This document shows, piece by piece, positions 21,801-32,734 of a stretch of DNA of 64,000 nt; the stretch's first letter is position 1, and the number at the start of each line of letters is the position of its first letter. The stretch covers positions 17,728,868 through 17,792,867 of the forward strand of contig OY987246.1 in the NCBI GenBank assembly GCA_963920765.1, read 5' to 3'. The notes under the pieces were generated by a model. That model worked only from the letters and a program-made list of their open reading frames with translations, had not been told where the DNA came from and did not search any database. This stretch comes from Ulota crispa (Eukaryota > Streptophyta > Bryopsida > Orthotrichales > Orthotrichaceae). The translations under genes and the position numbers were made by a program.

Positions 21801-24800
21801 ATATTAGGTGAATTGGGAAAATCTAGGACTTTCACTATGCTTGTCATTATATACAATTTAGCATATTTCAAAAAAACAAGCGTGCGCTTATTTGTACAAT
21901 AGTGAAGTCTTAATAGTGAAGTCTTAGTGATTGCCTCCGAGAATGTCAAATAATTACAACTTTGAGCTATAATTATGCCTACATTTATTGTATGTATGTA
22001 AGATTAAAGTGGAGTACAAAACGGTCCCTCCCTCTTTACCAATTTACCTAAGGGAAAATTTCATGGATACCCTTGAAGTTTGCAATATTTTAATAGATAC
22101 CTTGACTTTTTCAGAAATATCACAAATACCCTTGGACCAGTCATTTTAGGCTTTTGTTTTGTTGTACATGCCACTTCCCTTTCTTCCTTTTTGCGCATGC
22201 ATAACCAAAAAGAAGCAGTGTACGCACAAAGGGAGAAGGAAGTGACATACATAAGAAAACAAACGCGTAAATTTCTTGGTCCAAGCGTATTTGTGATATT
22301 TCTGAAAAAGCGGGGGTATCTATGAAAATATGGCAAGCTTCAGGGGTATCCATGAAATGTTCCCTTTACCTAATATGGTGTTTAGTAGTGCCACCTCTGA
22401 CATCTTTCTTTGATGTGGGAATGCTGTAGGGGTCCCGGACTGTTGATGCTCATCTTGTCATGGGTCATCACGCTCTTCACGCTCTGGCAGATGGTGGAGT
22501 TGCACGAAGCGGTGCCTGGCAGACGGTTTGACAGGTACCATGAATTAGGACAAGAAGCGTTCGGTCCCAAATTAGGGCTGTGGATTGTGGTCCCTATGCA
22601 GTTGGTTGTGGAGGTCGGCGTCGACATTGTGTACATGGTGACGGCAGGAAAATCATTGGAGCATGCTTACTCCATTACTTGCGGGAACCATTGCCCCTTG
22701 CAGGAGAAACTTGTGTTCTGGATTTTCCTCTTCGCTCTCGTTCAGCTTGTGCTTGCTCAGCTTCCCAACTTCAACTCCATTGCCGGTATCTCTCTCGCAG
22801 CAGCCATTATGTCCATCAGGTACTACTCTTAAAAAAATCACCACCCCTACTTACCCAAGTCAAAAACAGAAAGTCCACTTTGGAAGCTAATAGTTGATCA
22901 TGGTACTCTTCAGAAAATAACCCTGTCATTAAAAATCTAGGGAAAATTTCATGGATACCTCTGACGTTTGCAATATTTTCATAGATACCCCTGAAATTTC
23001 ACAAATACCCTTGGACCAAACATTTTAGGTGCTTGTTTATTGTGCATGTCACTTCCATTCTTCCTTTGTGCGCATGTTGCTTCTTTTTTGTTTCATTATA
23101 TTCCTTTCTTCAACATTGGTCATGAAGAAAGTACAAGCACAACAAATAAATGCCTGAAAAATTTGGTCCAAGGGCATTTGTGAAATCTCTGAAAAAGCAA
23201 GGGTATCTATGAAAATATTGAAAACTTCAAGGGTACCCATGAAAAAATTTCTTAAAAAAATGTATTGCACGGTTCTTTGTTCTGTTGGTACATTTGGTTA
23301 GCTTGAAGCTTTCTATTTAGCTTTTTTCAATTCCCATAGACAGATATAGAAGCAGCCACTGTTGGCCTCTTGGGCACTTAGGTGTTAAGCTTGTGCTCCC
23401 TCTTTCCCTCTAAAAAGCTCCAAATCAGACACATTTCTTGTACCACTAAAAAGCTCCCTTTTGCTGATTTCAAACGCTGAGGAAGTGTTTGTCATGTTCA
23501 ATGATCTCATGGGGGCAAGTTAAGCATTTAGAGAGCATTCCTCTCCTAGCAAGCTTGGCCTTGCCCATATGAGGTACCATTGTTGTTACTAATCTTTAAA
23601 TCACCAATAATGAGGAATTGGCAACATACACAAATATGATACTTTTTGCATGGAATTTGGGTGCCCAAATGGTGACATCAAAGCTGGAGATTTTGCTCAC
23701 ATTTGGTAGATGGTACATTGATTCTAGAATGCACGTGTCATTAGCACAAACACTAAACACAGTTGATCCTTTTGGAAGGAAGCCTTTTGAACGTTTTTAG
23801 AGATACAGAGCGAGTAGTTAAATATGTAAAGATCACCTTGAAACCCAATAGTAAGTTCTAGTAACTTTTAAAACTGTTTCTACTGTTCAAAAATGTAGAC
23901 TTCTATTTCTTCAAGTGGTCAGTTTTGACCAAAGAAAGTTTTCGAGTTTCCTTCAATTTGGACAGTCGTTCTGAGTTTCTTTGTGTATTTTTTTACAGCT
24001 ATTCTACTATAGCATGGGTCATTCCAGCTCACTACGGCCACACTCTTCCAGGAGATATTCCGTTACTACGATCTGTGAGTTACGGATTGCCGCAATTCAA
24101 ACCGGTCCAGATAGTGGTGCCCGGTGGCTCAAAGCTCCAGGCAGTACCAGAGGATTTGACAACAGCGGACCGGTGGTTTGGTGCTTTCACGTCGCTGGGA
24201 ACAATGGCCTTTGCGTATGCAGGCCACAACGTAGTTTTGGAGATCCAGTCCACGCTTCCCTCCACGCCACAAGAGCCATCAAAGATAGCCATGTGGCGTG
24301 GAGTGAAGATTGCATATGGAGTTGTGGCAGCCGGATATTTTCCTGTAGCATTGATTGGTTATTGGGCTTATGGTAACCAAGTGACAGACGACGTTATCAC
24401 GTTTGTCTCACAGCCAACGTGGTTGGTGTTCATTGCCAATGTAATGGTGGTCATTCACGTCGTTGGAAGCTACCAGGTACTCCCTCTGTCCCTCTAAAAA
24501 CGTCCAAAGTGCTTCCTTGCTAAGGATTAACTATGTTTTCAATGACACATGCATTCTAGAATCAACATACCATCTACCAAATGTATGCAAAACCAAATGT
24601 ATGCAAAATTTTCAGCTTTGATGTTGCTGTTTGGGCATCCAAATTCCATGCAAAAAGTACCAAATTTGTGTATGTTGCTAGCTCCTCATTATTGATGATT
24701 TAAAGATTAGTAGCAACAATGATATCTCATATGGGCAAGGCCAAGCTTGCTAGGAGAGGAATGCCCCTTAATCGCTTGACTTGCCCCCATGAGATCATTG

Positions 24801-25866
24801 AGCATGACAAATGCTTTCTCAGAGTTTGAAATCAGTAAAGGGAGCTTTTTAGTTGTACAATGAAATGTGTCTGATTTGGACGGTTTTAGAGGGAAAGAGG
24901 GAGTACTACTTATCTATTGTCAGATGCTTGTCAGTATTCAATTTATGCCCTTTCTAGAGGTTTTTGACTGGTTATAGGAATCTCAAGTTCTGTTTTATTC
25001 TGAACAAAGTCGTTTAAAGTGGGAGTGTCGACCTGATTTCATTGATAAACTAGAGTAAATCTAGTGAATAACATCGTGAATCTAATGAATAATGTCGTGA
25101 ATAGGTGTTTGCAATCCTTTGTTTGGTGGTTCCCTTCATGAATTTGAAGTAATGCAGACTTTAGGGATAACTCTATTGCATTTGCAGATTTATGCTATGC
25201 CAGTTTATGACATGCTGGAATCAACTCTGGTGGGGCACTTTCAGTTCAAACCATCAACTCTTCTTCGACTTGTCACCCGCTCCATCTACGTCGGCTTCAC
25301 AATGTTCGTAGCCATGACATTCCCATTTTTTTCAGCTCTTCTCGGATTTTTCGGAGGTTTCGCTTTCTCTCCAACCACCTACTTTGTAAGTTAATCTTCC
25401 ACTTATTTTGTAGTGTATTCACGGTTGCGTTTTCACATCTGCTTCTTACTTCACAGATCACTCCGAATCTGGTAATCTTAGTTTCATCATCTCCAAAAAT
25501 GTCAATCTTCAGAGACTAAGCTTACTGACCTTGTTTTTACTGAGTCTGCAGTTGCCTTCAGTCATGTGGTTGATGATCCATCGGCCGAGTCGGTGGAGCC
25601 GGACTTGGATTATAAACTGGGTAAACTTTCTGACGTCTTCACTTCTGAAATGATTCAGTGCTGTAGATTTCAGTGATTCTGAATTCTGAATTATTTGTTG
25701 TAGGGGATTATTCAGTGATTCCTTCATTGGCTGAAGATATTTGCAATGACTTGAATTTGTGCAGGCGGTGATTGTATTCGGCGTGGTTTTGATGCTTACG
25801 TCAACAATCGGTGGCTTTCGGTCTCTCATGGTAGAAGCAAACCGTTTCCATTTTTATAAATCATGA
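18808..25866 (+). CDS. LHT-type (lysine/histidine transporter-like) amino-acid permease, 8 exons
   Basis: Exons: 18808-18864, 20364-20396, 21568-21734, 22430-22819, 23999-24476, 25188-25385, 25552-25620, 25765-25866 (497 aa), all GT-AG and in phase. The family is AAAP/AAP H+-coupled transporters with about 11 membrane spans, moving amino acids across the plasma membrane. Diagnostic stretches: EAWLPIT (44-50); HN plus GAGVLALPNAM (64-81) in the first span; LSWVITLFTLWQMVELHE; GRRFDRYHELGQEAFG; VVEVGVDIVYMVTAGKSL; LAQLPNFNSIAGISLAAAIM; AFAYAGHNVVLEIQSTLPS; IHVVGSYQIYAMPVYDMLE, whose two halves meet at an exon junction; GFFGGFAFSPTTYF; and a C-terminal GGFRSLM...FHFYKS. The short N-terminal exons (30 aa) are the least certain part. 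The loop after residue 216 looks longer than in canonical LHT1. Exact substrate cannot be told from sequence. Confidence 0.93.
18948..19078 (+). repeat. 18-bp minisatellite in transporter intron 1
   Basis: About seven tandem copies of an 18-bp unit close to GTGGAAATGGGCGGGGTA. It is strikingly GC-rich within AT-rich DNA. As 18 is a multiple of three it gives an open frame (repeating VVEMGG), but it lies after a good donor site inside intron 1. It directly abuts the TAAGGTAGG element at 19072. Confidence 0.85.
19072..19493. mobile_element. TAAGGTAGG-type MITE in transporter intron 1
   Basis: Left end TAAGGTAGGAGAACCTAAA, right end TTTAGGTTCTCCTACCTTA (about 19 bp, near-perfect). The outermost bases are the same as in the 318-bp subfamily but the interior differs. 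Confidence 0.7.
20506..20584. mobile_element. 79-bp TTAA-bounded hairpin in transporter intron 2
   Basis: TTAACCCCTAAATGCCTG and CACCAAATTCTGGTG pair with TAGAATTTGGTGG and CAGGCATTTACGGGTTAA around a short loop. TTAA at both borders and CCCC-type ends match the larger TTAA elements in this window. Confidence 0.7.
20844..21402. mobile_element. MITE with TGCCCTCCAACAAG ends in transporter intron 2 (copy 2)
   Basis: Left TACAATGCCCTCCAACAAGT and CCTCA pair with TGAGG and ACTTGTTGGAGGGCACTGTA on the right. Termini match 7988-8254. The interior (CCAAGCATACCAAATTTTGA, then GATGAATTTTTGAGAATTAA) is related to the foldback at 46424-47301. Confidence 0.7.
21798..22383. mobile_element. AACAYYATATTAGG-type MITE in transporter intron 3, split by a second MITE
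   Basis: The left part begins AACATATTAGGTGAATTGGG and the right part ends TTTACCTAATATGGTGTTT. Between them sits the 313-bp element at 22052-22364, flanked by a 9-bp duplication of the host sequence. Uninterrupted relatives lie at 44368-44617 and 48630-48886. Confidence 0.7.
22052..22364. mobile_element. GGGAAAATTTCATGG MITE with 9-bp target duplication
   Basis: Ends GGGAAAATTTCATGGATACC and GGTATCCATGAAATGTTCCC. Flanked on both sides by TTTACCTAA (22043-22051 and 22365-22373), a perfect 9-bp duplication that fits a Mutator-like (MULE) origin. Further copies: 22940-23255 and about 51805-52109. Confidence 0.85.
22940..23255. mobile_element. GGGAAAATTTCATGG MITE, copy 2, transporter intron 4
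   Basis: Begins GGGAAAATTTCATGGATACC, then CTTGGACCAAACATTTTAGG, and mirror-image sequence from TTGGTCCAAGGGC to CAAGGGTACCCATG. The right terminus is degenerate (TTTCTT in place of TTTCCC). Confidence 0.75.
23396..23814 (-). mobile_element. Stowaway-like (Tc1/mariner) MITE, transporter intron 4
   Basis: Starts CTCCCTCTTTCCCTCTAAAA and ends TTTTTAGAGATACAGAGCGA-G followed by TA. It is homologous over its full length, in reverse orientation, to 24480-24903 across exon 5. The CTCCCT end is the classic Stowaway terminus. Confidence 0.8.
24480..24903 (+). mobile_element. Stowaway-like MITE inserted at the 5' splice site of transporter intron 5
   Basis: Ends CTCCCTCTGTCCCTCTAAAA and TTTTAGAGGGAAAGAGGGAG, flanked by a TA duplication (24478-24479, 24904-24905). 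Exon 5 ends at 24476 and the intron starts GTA, so the element begins three bases into the intron and its first bases form most of the donor (CAG|GTACTCCCT). Confidence 0.88.
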
Positions 25867-26486
25867 CCGTTCCTTCTTTATATTACTCTCGGATCATTCA
25901 GGTACCAGTGTGCACCGGTTTATTCTTCTTTGTGTGATTATGGTTTCAGCTTGATGAATGTGGGGCCGGATGTTGCGGTGTTGTACAATTGTCACGGTGG
26001 GTTTCTTAAAGATTGGTGTTGCACTGTTTAATCACTTAGCAAAATGGGACTCAAGATACCACATGGTTATTTCGTTAAGGGGAACCAGTTAAAACGTCAT
26101 AGCGTAGATAACAGTTCTCAACATTGAAAAGTGATATTCAATATTTTGTAATTCCAGGCTTATGTACTGTACAACGTTAGGGATTTCGAAGCTTGGTAGA
26201 TTTATCCGCAAAATCTGTTTTTTTCTCCGTGCCACCCCCCTTTGCAGGAGAAGAATCCTCCTTTCTCAGTGTCACAGTGGGTTTAATAGCAGGTTTTGTC
26301 TTCTTCATTTGATTTCTCATGCAATAGAATCCATGCTTGCTGCTAGTTGCTAGTTGCAGAAGATTTCTTGGTTTTCTCATGCAAAAAACATAATTTTTAC
26401 GTAATGAAAATTATGCTTTTCTTTTATAATTGTGTCCGAAGAAATTTCTGTTTTCCTCAAGGTTTGAAACTATTGTTGCAATATTA
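25867..26486. other. Transporter 3' flank
   Basis: Probable 3' UTR and downstream DNA. No further exon of the gene is needed, because the last exon reads through to TGA at 25864. The overlapping frames at 26.16-26.38 kb look like chance. Confidence 0.45.
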
Positions 26487-26629
26487 CACTACCAAAAAAA
26501 TGTGTCCTAATTGACTAGTTCATAATGATTGCTAATGTTCATAATGATTATAACAAAGTCAGCCATTAATCATTGTGGATATTTGCAATCATTGTGGACT
26601 AGTTGTTTAGGACACCTTTGTTTGTAGTG
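26487..26629. mobile_element. CACTA-like MITE (143 bp)
   Basis: Ends CACTACCAAAAAAATGTG and CCTTTGTTTGTAGTG, with subterminal TGTCCTAA and TTAGGACA in mirror image. Flanking triplets are TTA and CTA, a near match for a 3-bp duplication. Related to 27061-27213. Confidence 0.7.
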
Positions 26630-27060
26630 CTAGCATTTTTTTGAACAATATGTTTCTGAAACTACTTCAAAATTCATTATTAGTACCATAGTTCACTTAG
26701 ATATAATGAACTTGTAGATATTAGTCTCTAATATGGTTGCTACAATAGAAGATTTACTATAACCAATCTTGTTGCACGTTATTTTCTTTACAAACCCTGA
26801 AATGTCATATTCAAATAAATATGGACTATGCATGTAAATAAGGATTTCTATGTCCCTTAACTTTGAAGATTTCCCAATATTTTATATATATATTTTCTAG
26901 GGTTGTGCAAGTTTGTTGATTTGGACATATTTTTTGAAGATTTGGAAGTATTTTTCAATGCTTTACAATTACAAATTAGTGTTTTGCATATTAAAATTGT
27001 TTAAGGATTATCACCTATGGATTTTACATAATCTATATTTGATTAAATGTGATATTCAAG

Positions 27061-27213
27061 CACTAGAAGAAAAACATGTCCTAAACGACTAATTCACAAC
27101 GACTGCAAATGTCCTAAACAACTATACAATGACTCAATTATAGTAAAATTGAGTTGTTTAGGACATTTGTAGTCATCGTGAACTAGTCGTTTAGGACAAG
27201 ATTTCTTCTAGTG
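27061..27213. mobile_element. CACTA-like MITE (153 bp) with 3-bp duplication AAG
   Basis: Left CACTAGAAGAAAAACATGTC, right mirror GACAAGATTTCTTCTAGTG. Arms pair over about 65 bp. Flanked by AAG on both sides (27058-27060, 27214-27216). CACTA ends with a 3-bp duplication define the CACTA superfamily. Confidence 0.85.
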
Positions 27214-27511
27214 AAGTGTGTGTGGGTTTCTTGCAACTATAGGTTGGCTCAACCTTATGTGTGCAATTCTTGTTAATAATCTTCTAGCTAAGCAAGACAA
27301 TAGTGGGTGTTAAACCCTTGCTTTGTGGATTATTTTATTCTAAAATTCATATAGAGTTATTGGATGGTTGCTTGTATCGCAGCCTCCAACGTAGCTTTGT
27401 TTGCCTTTGCACATGAAATAGTTGTTTGGTGAACAAAGTTACATTGGAGGCCATTGTAGAAGAGTGCACAAAGTTGTTTGTACTCACTAAGCTTCACAAA
27501 CCACATGATAA

Positions 27512-27802
27512 CCATAGTTGTCACATTGAGCAAGATTTGGTTGTCAAACAAGATAGGCGGAGGTACAAAATAAATGGCATAGATAGACCACTCTTGTGTT
27601 TTAGGGTTTTTGACCTAAAAAATAAAAAATAAAATACTACATTTTACCTTTGTTATTTGACAAGGCCTTTAATGTGGCAATGTGGTTTTCCACGCTAGAA
27701 GCAAGGCTTAGACATAAGGGCGCAAACACATGGTTGGAGCGCCAACATACATGGTCAAGGTGCTAACGAGTTTGTGTCTTGATCGCTCATGTTTGTGCCT
27801 TG

Positions 27803-27836
<34 letters not shown>

Positions 27837-28021
27837 TTGAACATTTTTGCCTTGACGGCTCGTGTATGTGCCTTTACCATGCGTTGGGGCCCATGCTGCC
27901 TACATTGGCGCCTAATCTTCTTTTTTGTCTACTATAAGTTGACTACATTGGACAAACATGAGCTTAATTGAGTATTTTGGGTAGACAATTAGGCGGTCCA
28001 AACTCCAATGTGACAACCATG
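27512..28021. mobile_element. CATGGTTGTCACATTGG MITE (copy 1), with a ~35-nt poly-A run
   Basis: Left CCATAGTTGTCACATTGAGC, right CCAATGTGACAACCATG. Internal marker GTTTTTGACCTAAAAA. A run of about 35 A residues at 27801-27835 lies inside and lengthens it relative to its ~370-bp relatives. Other copies: 31187-31556, 33829-34206, 38943-39293, 41393-41771, 41976-42421 and 43986-44362. Confidence 0.65.
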
Positions 28022-28327
28022 CTAGTAATTGTAGTTGCTTCTTCCACATAATTCCTTTTCATTTTTCCTATCTTGTCATTTTGCATCTCAACCTACATGC
28101 AATCACACCCTACTTGTCACATTGCAATGTACTCATTTAGCAAGTCAAGAAGGTGCTTCCATATGTGCTTGTTAACAAAGCAATTTTCAAACAAGGTCAC
28201 CGTATTGGGAGGGAGGGGCCCTACGAGATTATCAACAAAGTTTTTTGATAACATTCTGTCAAAAGGGGCCATAACTTGAGATGAACTCACCTAGACTTAT
28301 CAAATGAAAAACTCCAAGGTTTGACAC

Positions 28328-28572
28328 CATTAGAGAAAATTTGAGCCCTCCAGAAGGCCCCTACAAATGGCAGTGTGGTACATTATAGAGGTCAAATTTT
28401 TTTTTTTTTAAATTTCTTTTTAATTTATTTTTATACTAAAATTGCCGTGGCACTTGATCTGACAGCCTGCAGATGTCAAAATTTGTGTTAGAAATGATAG
28501 TTTTTTTCTCTATTTGCACATCTCTCTTGTATTGGTAGGGGCCTTCTAGAGGGCTCAAATTTTCTCTAATGC
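28328..28572. mobile_element. MITE with 37-bp ends, CATTAGAGAAAATTTGAGCC (copy 1)
   Basis: Left CATTAGAGAAAATTTGAGCC then CTCCAGAAGGCCCCTAC; right GTAGGGGCCTTCTAGAGGGC then TCAAATTTTCTCTAATG. Only one or two mismatches over about 37 bp. A second copy lies at 42064-42295. Confidence 0.85.
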
Positions 28573-30166
28573 TTGTAATGATGAGGTCAGGGTCAAACAA
28601 GAAAGATTGCTTAAAGTTGTTCATGATATATATTTGACCTACGTAACTGTTCAATTAGAGGTTAGTTTCTCTTCAAAATGAATCACAAAATTTGGAAGAA
28701 AAACATGATCAAAGGAGAATTTTGTGTTCCTATGAGCTTTTGAAGTCAAAATATTTTTTTATTTTTCCAAAAGTCATTAAATTGTAGAAACATATTGCTA
28801 TCATAGAGAAAAACGCAACCAAGAATAATTAGTTTGTTTTGCAATAAACAAAGTATTTTGTTCAACATCATTAATTTCACTGAGTGAGCAGTGCAATCTT
28901 TTGAAGGTTTGGGAATAGTAGAAACAACATGAAATAATGTATCTTCGGATGAATACAATTACACATTGCTCTGTAACATTTTATGTTTATTGGCTAAGTA
29001 ACTATTTGTTTTAAAAGCGTTTTTTTCCATCTTTTATCTACAATGGTCAGTTTAGTTTTCTGTTAACTTGAACACATTTTTTTCCAATTTAGTAACTATA
29101 GGAATTAACCCTTGTAGATGAAATGTAATTCATGAACTATGTAATTACGAAATTAATTATTGTCCAAATGAAAATGAGCAACATACAAAAAAAAACCGGA
29201 AATTTCCTTAAGAGATTCAAAGAGTTCAATCATTATTATCTAGAGTTGTGACTTATATATGCAAAATCCGAATGAGCCAAAAATGATTTGGATGCAACAT
29301 GATGACTATCCCCTGAAAAAGGCTAACCGCCTGGCTGGGAGTGTTTTAAAAAAAAAAAAAACCAATCAAAGGCCAACCATCCAACTCGGTTAAAAATTTA
29401 AATAAACCCCACCCTCCCAATTCCCCAAATAGATTTCAAATATTCCTTATCTTTTGTAAGCTAAACTAATGTCACCGTGAATGTCACACAAATACAAGTA
29501 TGGGGTGGGTGGGGTCTATTCGTGAACACCTGTCTAAACGAACCAATGAAATAGTGACACATGTACTCCTTTTAGTTCTGGCTGAATGACATGTGTACTC
29601 CCAATTAATTTTTTATGTTGACATGATTCTAATTGATTTTTCCCCTTGTTGTGGATAGGATTCTAATTGATTTCTCCTTTTGGGCATGCCCTCACTATGC
29701 ACTCAAAGTCACTACACACATGACAATTGACACATGGTATATCTAGGGAACCTAGCCATGAATAGTGTTGTCTTCTTTGATACTTGACAAATACAAAGTC
29801 ACAGATAGACAAGAGTTCCTCCATCTCTCTAGTAAAGTCAATTTTAAGGTTGACTTTTAAATAAAGCACTTCCTATTTTCAATCTTGACATATTAATGTT
29901 TCATTTTATTGAAGTATCTCAATTTGATATACTTATTAGATTCTACATTTTGGGTCATATTTAAAATAGAGTTTCAAATGATCTCAACTTGTTAAATATG
30001 GCATTATTAAACAAAATGTCACTCATACTTGACATTTGTCATGCGCAACATTGGACATTAGACAAAAAAACACAACAACCAAACCCCAAAATCTGTCCAA
30101 CAAGATAATGCTGCCCATAAACGTCATTGAAAAGAAAAAATGAAGATAATTCCTTCTGCTCTATAA
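28573..30166. other. AT-rich intergenic DNA
   Basis: No gene or well-bounded element recognised. Short overlapping frames on both strands lack any family signature. Confidence 0.4.
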
Positions 30167-30413
30167 AACGCGATATTCATTAATTTGGGAAAAATGGTAC
30201 ATTTTAGGACTTTCAGGAGGTGAGTCAAGAAGTTTGAGGTGATCACCTAAAACTGACACATGCCCTCACTTGAGAGGAGGGATTTACAAGGGAAAAAATC
30301 TTAGTGACTCAGATTGAATTTGATACCTTCGAATCTTTTAAAGTAACTTTTTTGAGTTTGAGGGGAAAACAAATTGGGACCCTTGTTTTCCCCAAATTAA
30401 CGAATGTTGCGTT
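30167..30413. mobile_element. AAYRCCATATTCGTTAATTTGGG MITE (copy)
   Basis: Left ACGCGATATTCATTAATTTG, right CCAAATTAACGAATGTTGCG. Flanks share TATAAA. Interior markers GGTGATCACCT, CCTCACTTGAGAGGAGG and AAAAAATCTTAGTG recur in copies at 34211-34517, 38879-39489, 39600-39875, 41090-41977, 43050-43285 and 44368-44617. Confidence 0.75.
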
Positions 30414-32734
30414 ATAAACTGTAATTGCATTGTTGTCCTAAACTGGAAAATAGATTCTCTAAGTTTTAGAGCATCTCCTAGCTTATAGACTAGCACTATA
30501 GCACATTACAAAGAAGAGCAACTAAAAAAAGTATTCAAATATTTTTTAGGAATTTAGGATCAAGAGCCGTTTGGATTAACGTTGTGAAGTAACACTGTCC
30601 TTTTAATATTCATATCAGTTTATTGGCTTGTATATTTGTAAAAATACATCACCTCAATCCACCAGTGTTATAGGAAATAATTAAATTTCTTCTTTAATTT
30701 TAAGATTCTAATTTAATTTTGAATAATTATTTAGAAGAAATGTAAATCGGACAAAACATCACTCTAAGCATTTTGTTTGTCCTCCAAATTTCAATATATG
30801 GATTTTGAAAACAGTTGAAGGAATTTCTTTTTGTTGTAAATTTGTAATGCATTAAACATTTAGTATTTGTTAGAGATGTTAAAGCTATAGTCATGTTATT
30901 CTATGAGCATTTTTGACCCAACCCTAAACAACTTACTACTAAAGCAAATCTACATCAAAGATTCTTTATTATAAGAGCATCTCTTGCCACTTGCTAAATG
31001 AGCCGTGTATGTTCAACCTCAAGCGGCTTCTTTGTTTCAAGTCTTCAACATTAATATATTTGTCAATGTGCAAGCGCAAGGCCTTTGAAGCTAAGCCACA
31101 TTCACGGCAAATTCTAGCTTTGTACAAGACCCCTTCATGACCCCTAACATGCACATGGAAGCAAAAATGAGGAAATTTAGGTTGCAAGCATGGTTGTCAC
31201 ATTGGACCGCATGTCCATCCAGTTGCCCGTTTACCCAAAGTGCCCAATTGAGCTCATGTCTATCTGATGTAGTCAACTCATAGTTAATTTCAAAAAATGA
31301 TAAAAAATGATGAAAAACTTACTTTGTGCATATTGGTTACACTCATTGTTGCCAACATGAAGTCAAAATGTGGATTTAAAGCCATACCATGTAGTAAAAA
31401 TGAAAAATAGTAATTCGACTCTTCTCTTTTTAGGTCAAAAATCCTAAAAATGCCCTAAAAATGAGAGCGAACACGTTTGTCTCCGTGTCCTGATTGATTG
31501 GTCTCTCTGCTTGTGTTGTCTATCAGCCTAAACTTGCCTAGAGTAACAATGCTGGTTACAAGCTCCCTTGAGCTGTTGCAAGGACTTCATGCCGGGTTGC
31601 ATGGGAATTTCATATCCTACTTTGCTACTGTGTGGTTTGTGCTACCATCCCTTCAAAATCTCTTTTGGTAGGGTTTCTCCAAATGGGTGAACATGTTATT
31701 TGTTAATTTGAGAAAAGGCGTACAAAGTGGGATTTCTGGTTTTTTTCCTTTTAGGAACGCCATGTTTATTGAATTGGGAATTTGTTAACTGTTTTCTAAT
31801 GAAATAAGATATATATCTTCCAAAAATGCGCTCTTTTGGATAAAAAGTTCATAAACTTCTGAAATTTTGGATAGAAATTCATTAACTAAGTTTAAAGTGA
31901 CTTCCTTAATTTAATGAATATGGTTCCATGTGGTTCATTAACATGAATTAAGGTGAGGTACAAATTGGTACCCATTGTCTTCCCAAATTAATGAATAACA
32001 CGTTGGTGGCAATAGATGCTCTAAATCATCCAAAGAACATCCACCTACATCCACCATTCCATTACTCTACACCAAACACTCTTAGGAGGCTGCTTTTCAA
32101 TTTGAGCCTTTGAGGATCTACAATTCCACTAAAATTACTTTAGTGTAAAATGGATTGCTTTCTCAACACTTGGATGACATGTGGAGGTTTGTATGGGGCT
32201 TTGCCACAAGAGACAAGACAATATGAAATCAAGGTTTTTTACGTTAAATAAAGCTTTGGTAATCCAATTTTAGTGTGTAATCAAGGTTGTGAATTAGGTT
32301 AGCTTTGGGATAATTCAATTTAAATTTCATATTCATTACAATGGGGGTTTTCCATTGATGAGAGGTAATGTAAAGGAAATTTGACAGAAAGTTTATGTTA
32401 ATTCAACTTGATTTGAGCTAAATTAACATAAAACCTTTCAGATTTGACCTAAAATTAGAAAGTTTTAACCTAAAATTAGAAATTTGTATTGTAATTTAGC
32501 TCAATTTGAGCTAAATTGCAATAATTTTTTCAAAACTGACCTAAAAATGAAAGGTTTTATGTCTCATGGTTATTTTGGGAGGTGCCCAATCTCCCATTTT
32601 AACAAATATGGTGTTTTTAGGTTTACTTAGCGGTTCTTCTTCTAGCTCTTCAACTTTGCTAAAAAAATTTGTACAAAATTTACTAACATTTTATAGTGCA
32701 AGACACTATATCAACAAATTATTGGCCAAAAGTT
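30414..32734. mobile_element. Intergenic DNA with CATGGTTGTCAC MITE copy 2 (31187-31556)
   Basis: A MITE runs from CATGGTTGTCACATTGGACC (about 31187) to CTAGAGTAACAATGCTGG (about 31556). Around it are GAGCATCTCC- or GATGCTC-type termini (30470, 30974, 32016) and a foldback near 32395-32520 that repeats GAGCTAAATT. No gene recognised. Confidence 0.5.

Noticed and set aside
22080..22336. Overlapping frames on both strands giving similar proteins
   Set aside because: The similarity is caused by the palindromic structure of the MITE at 22052-22364.
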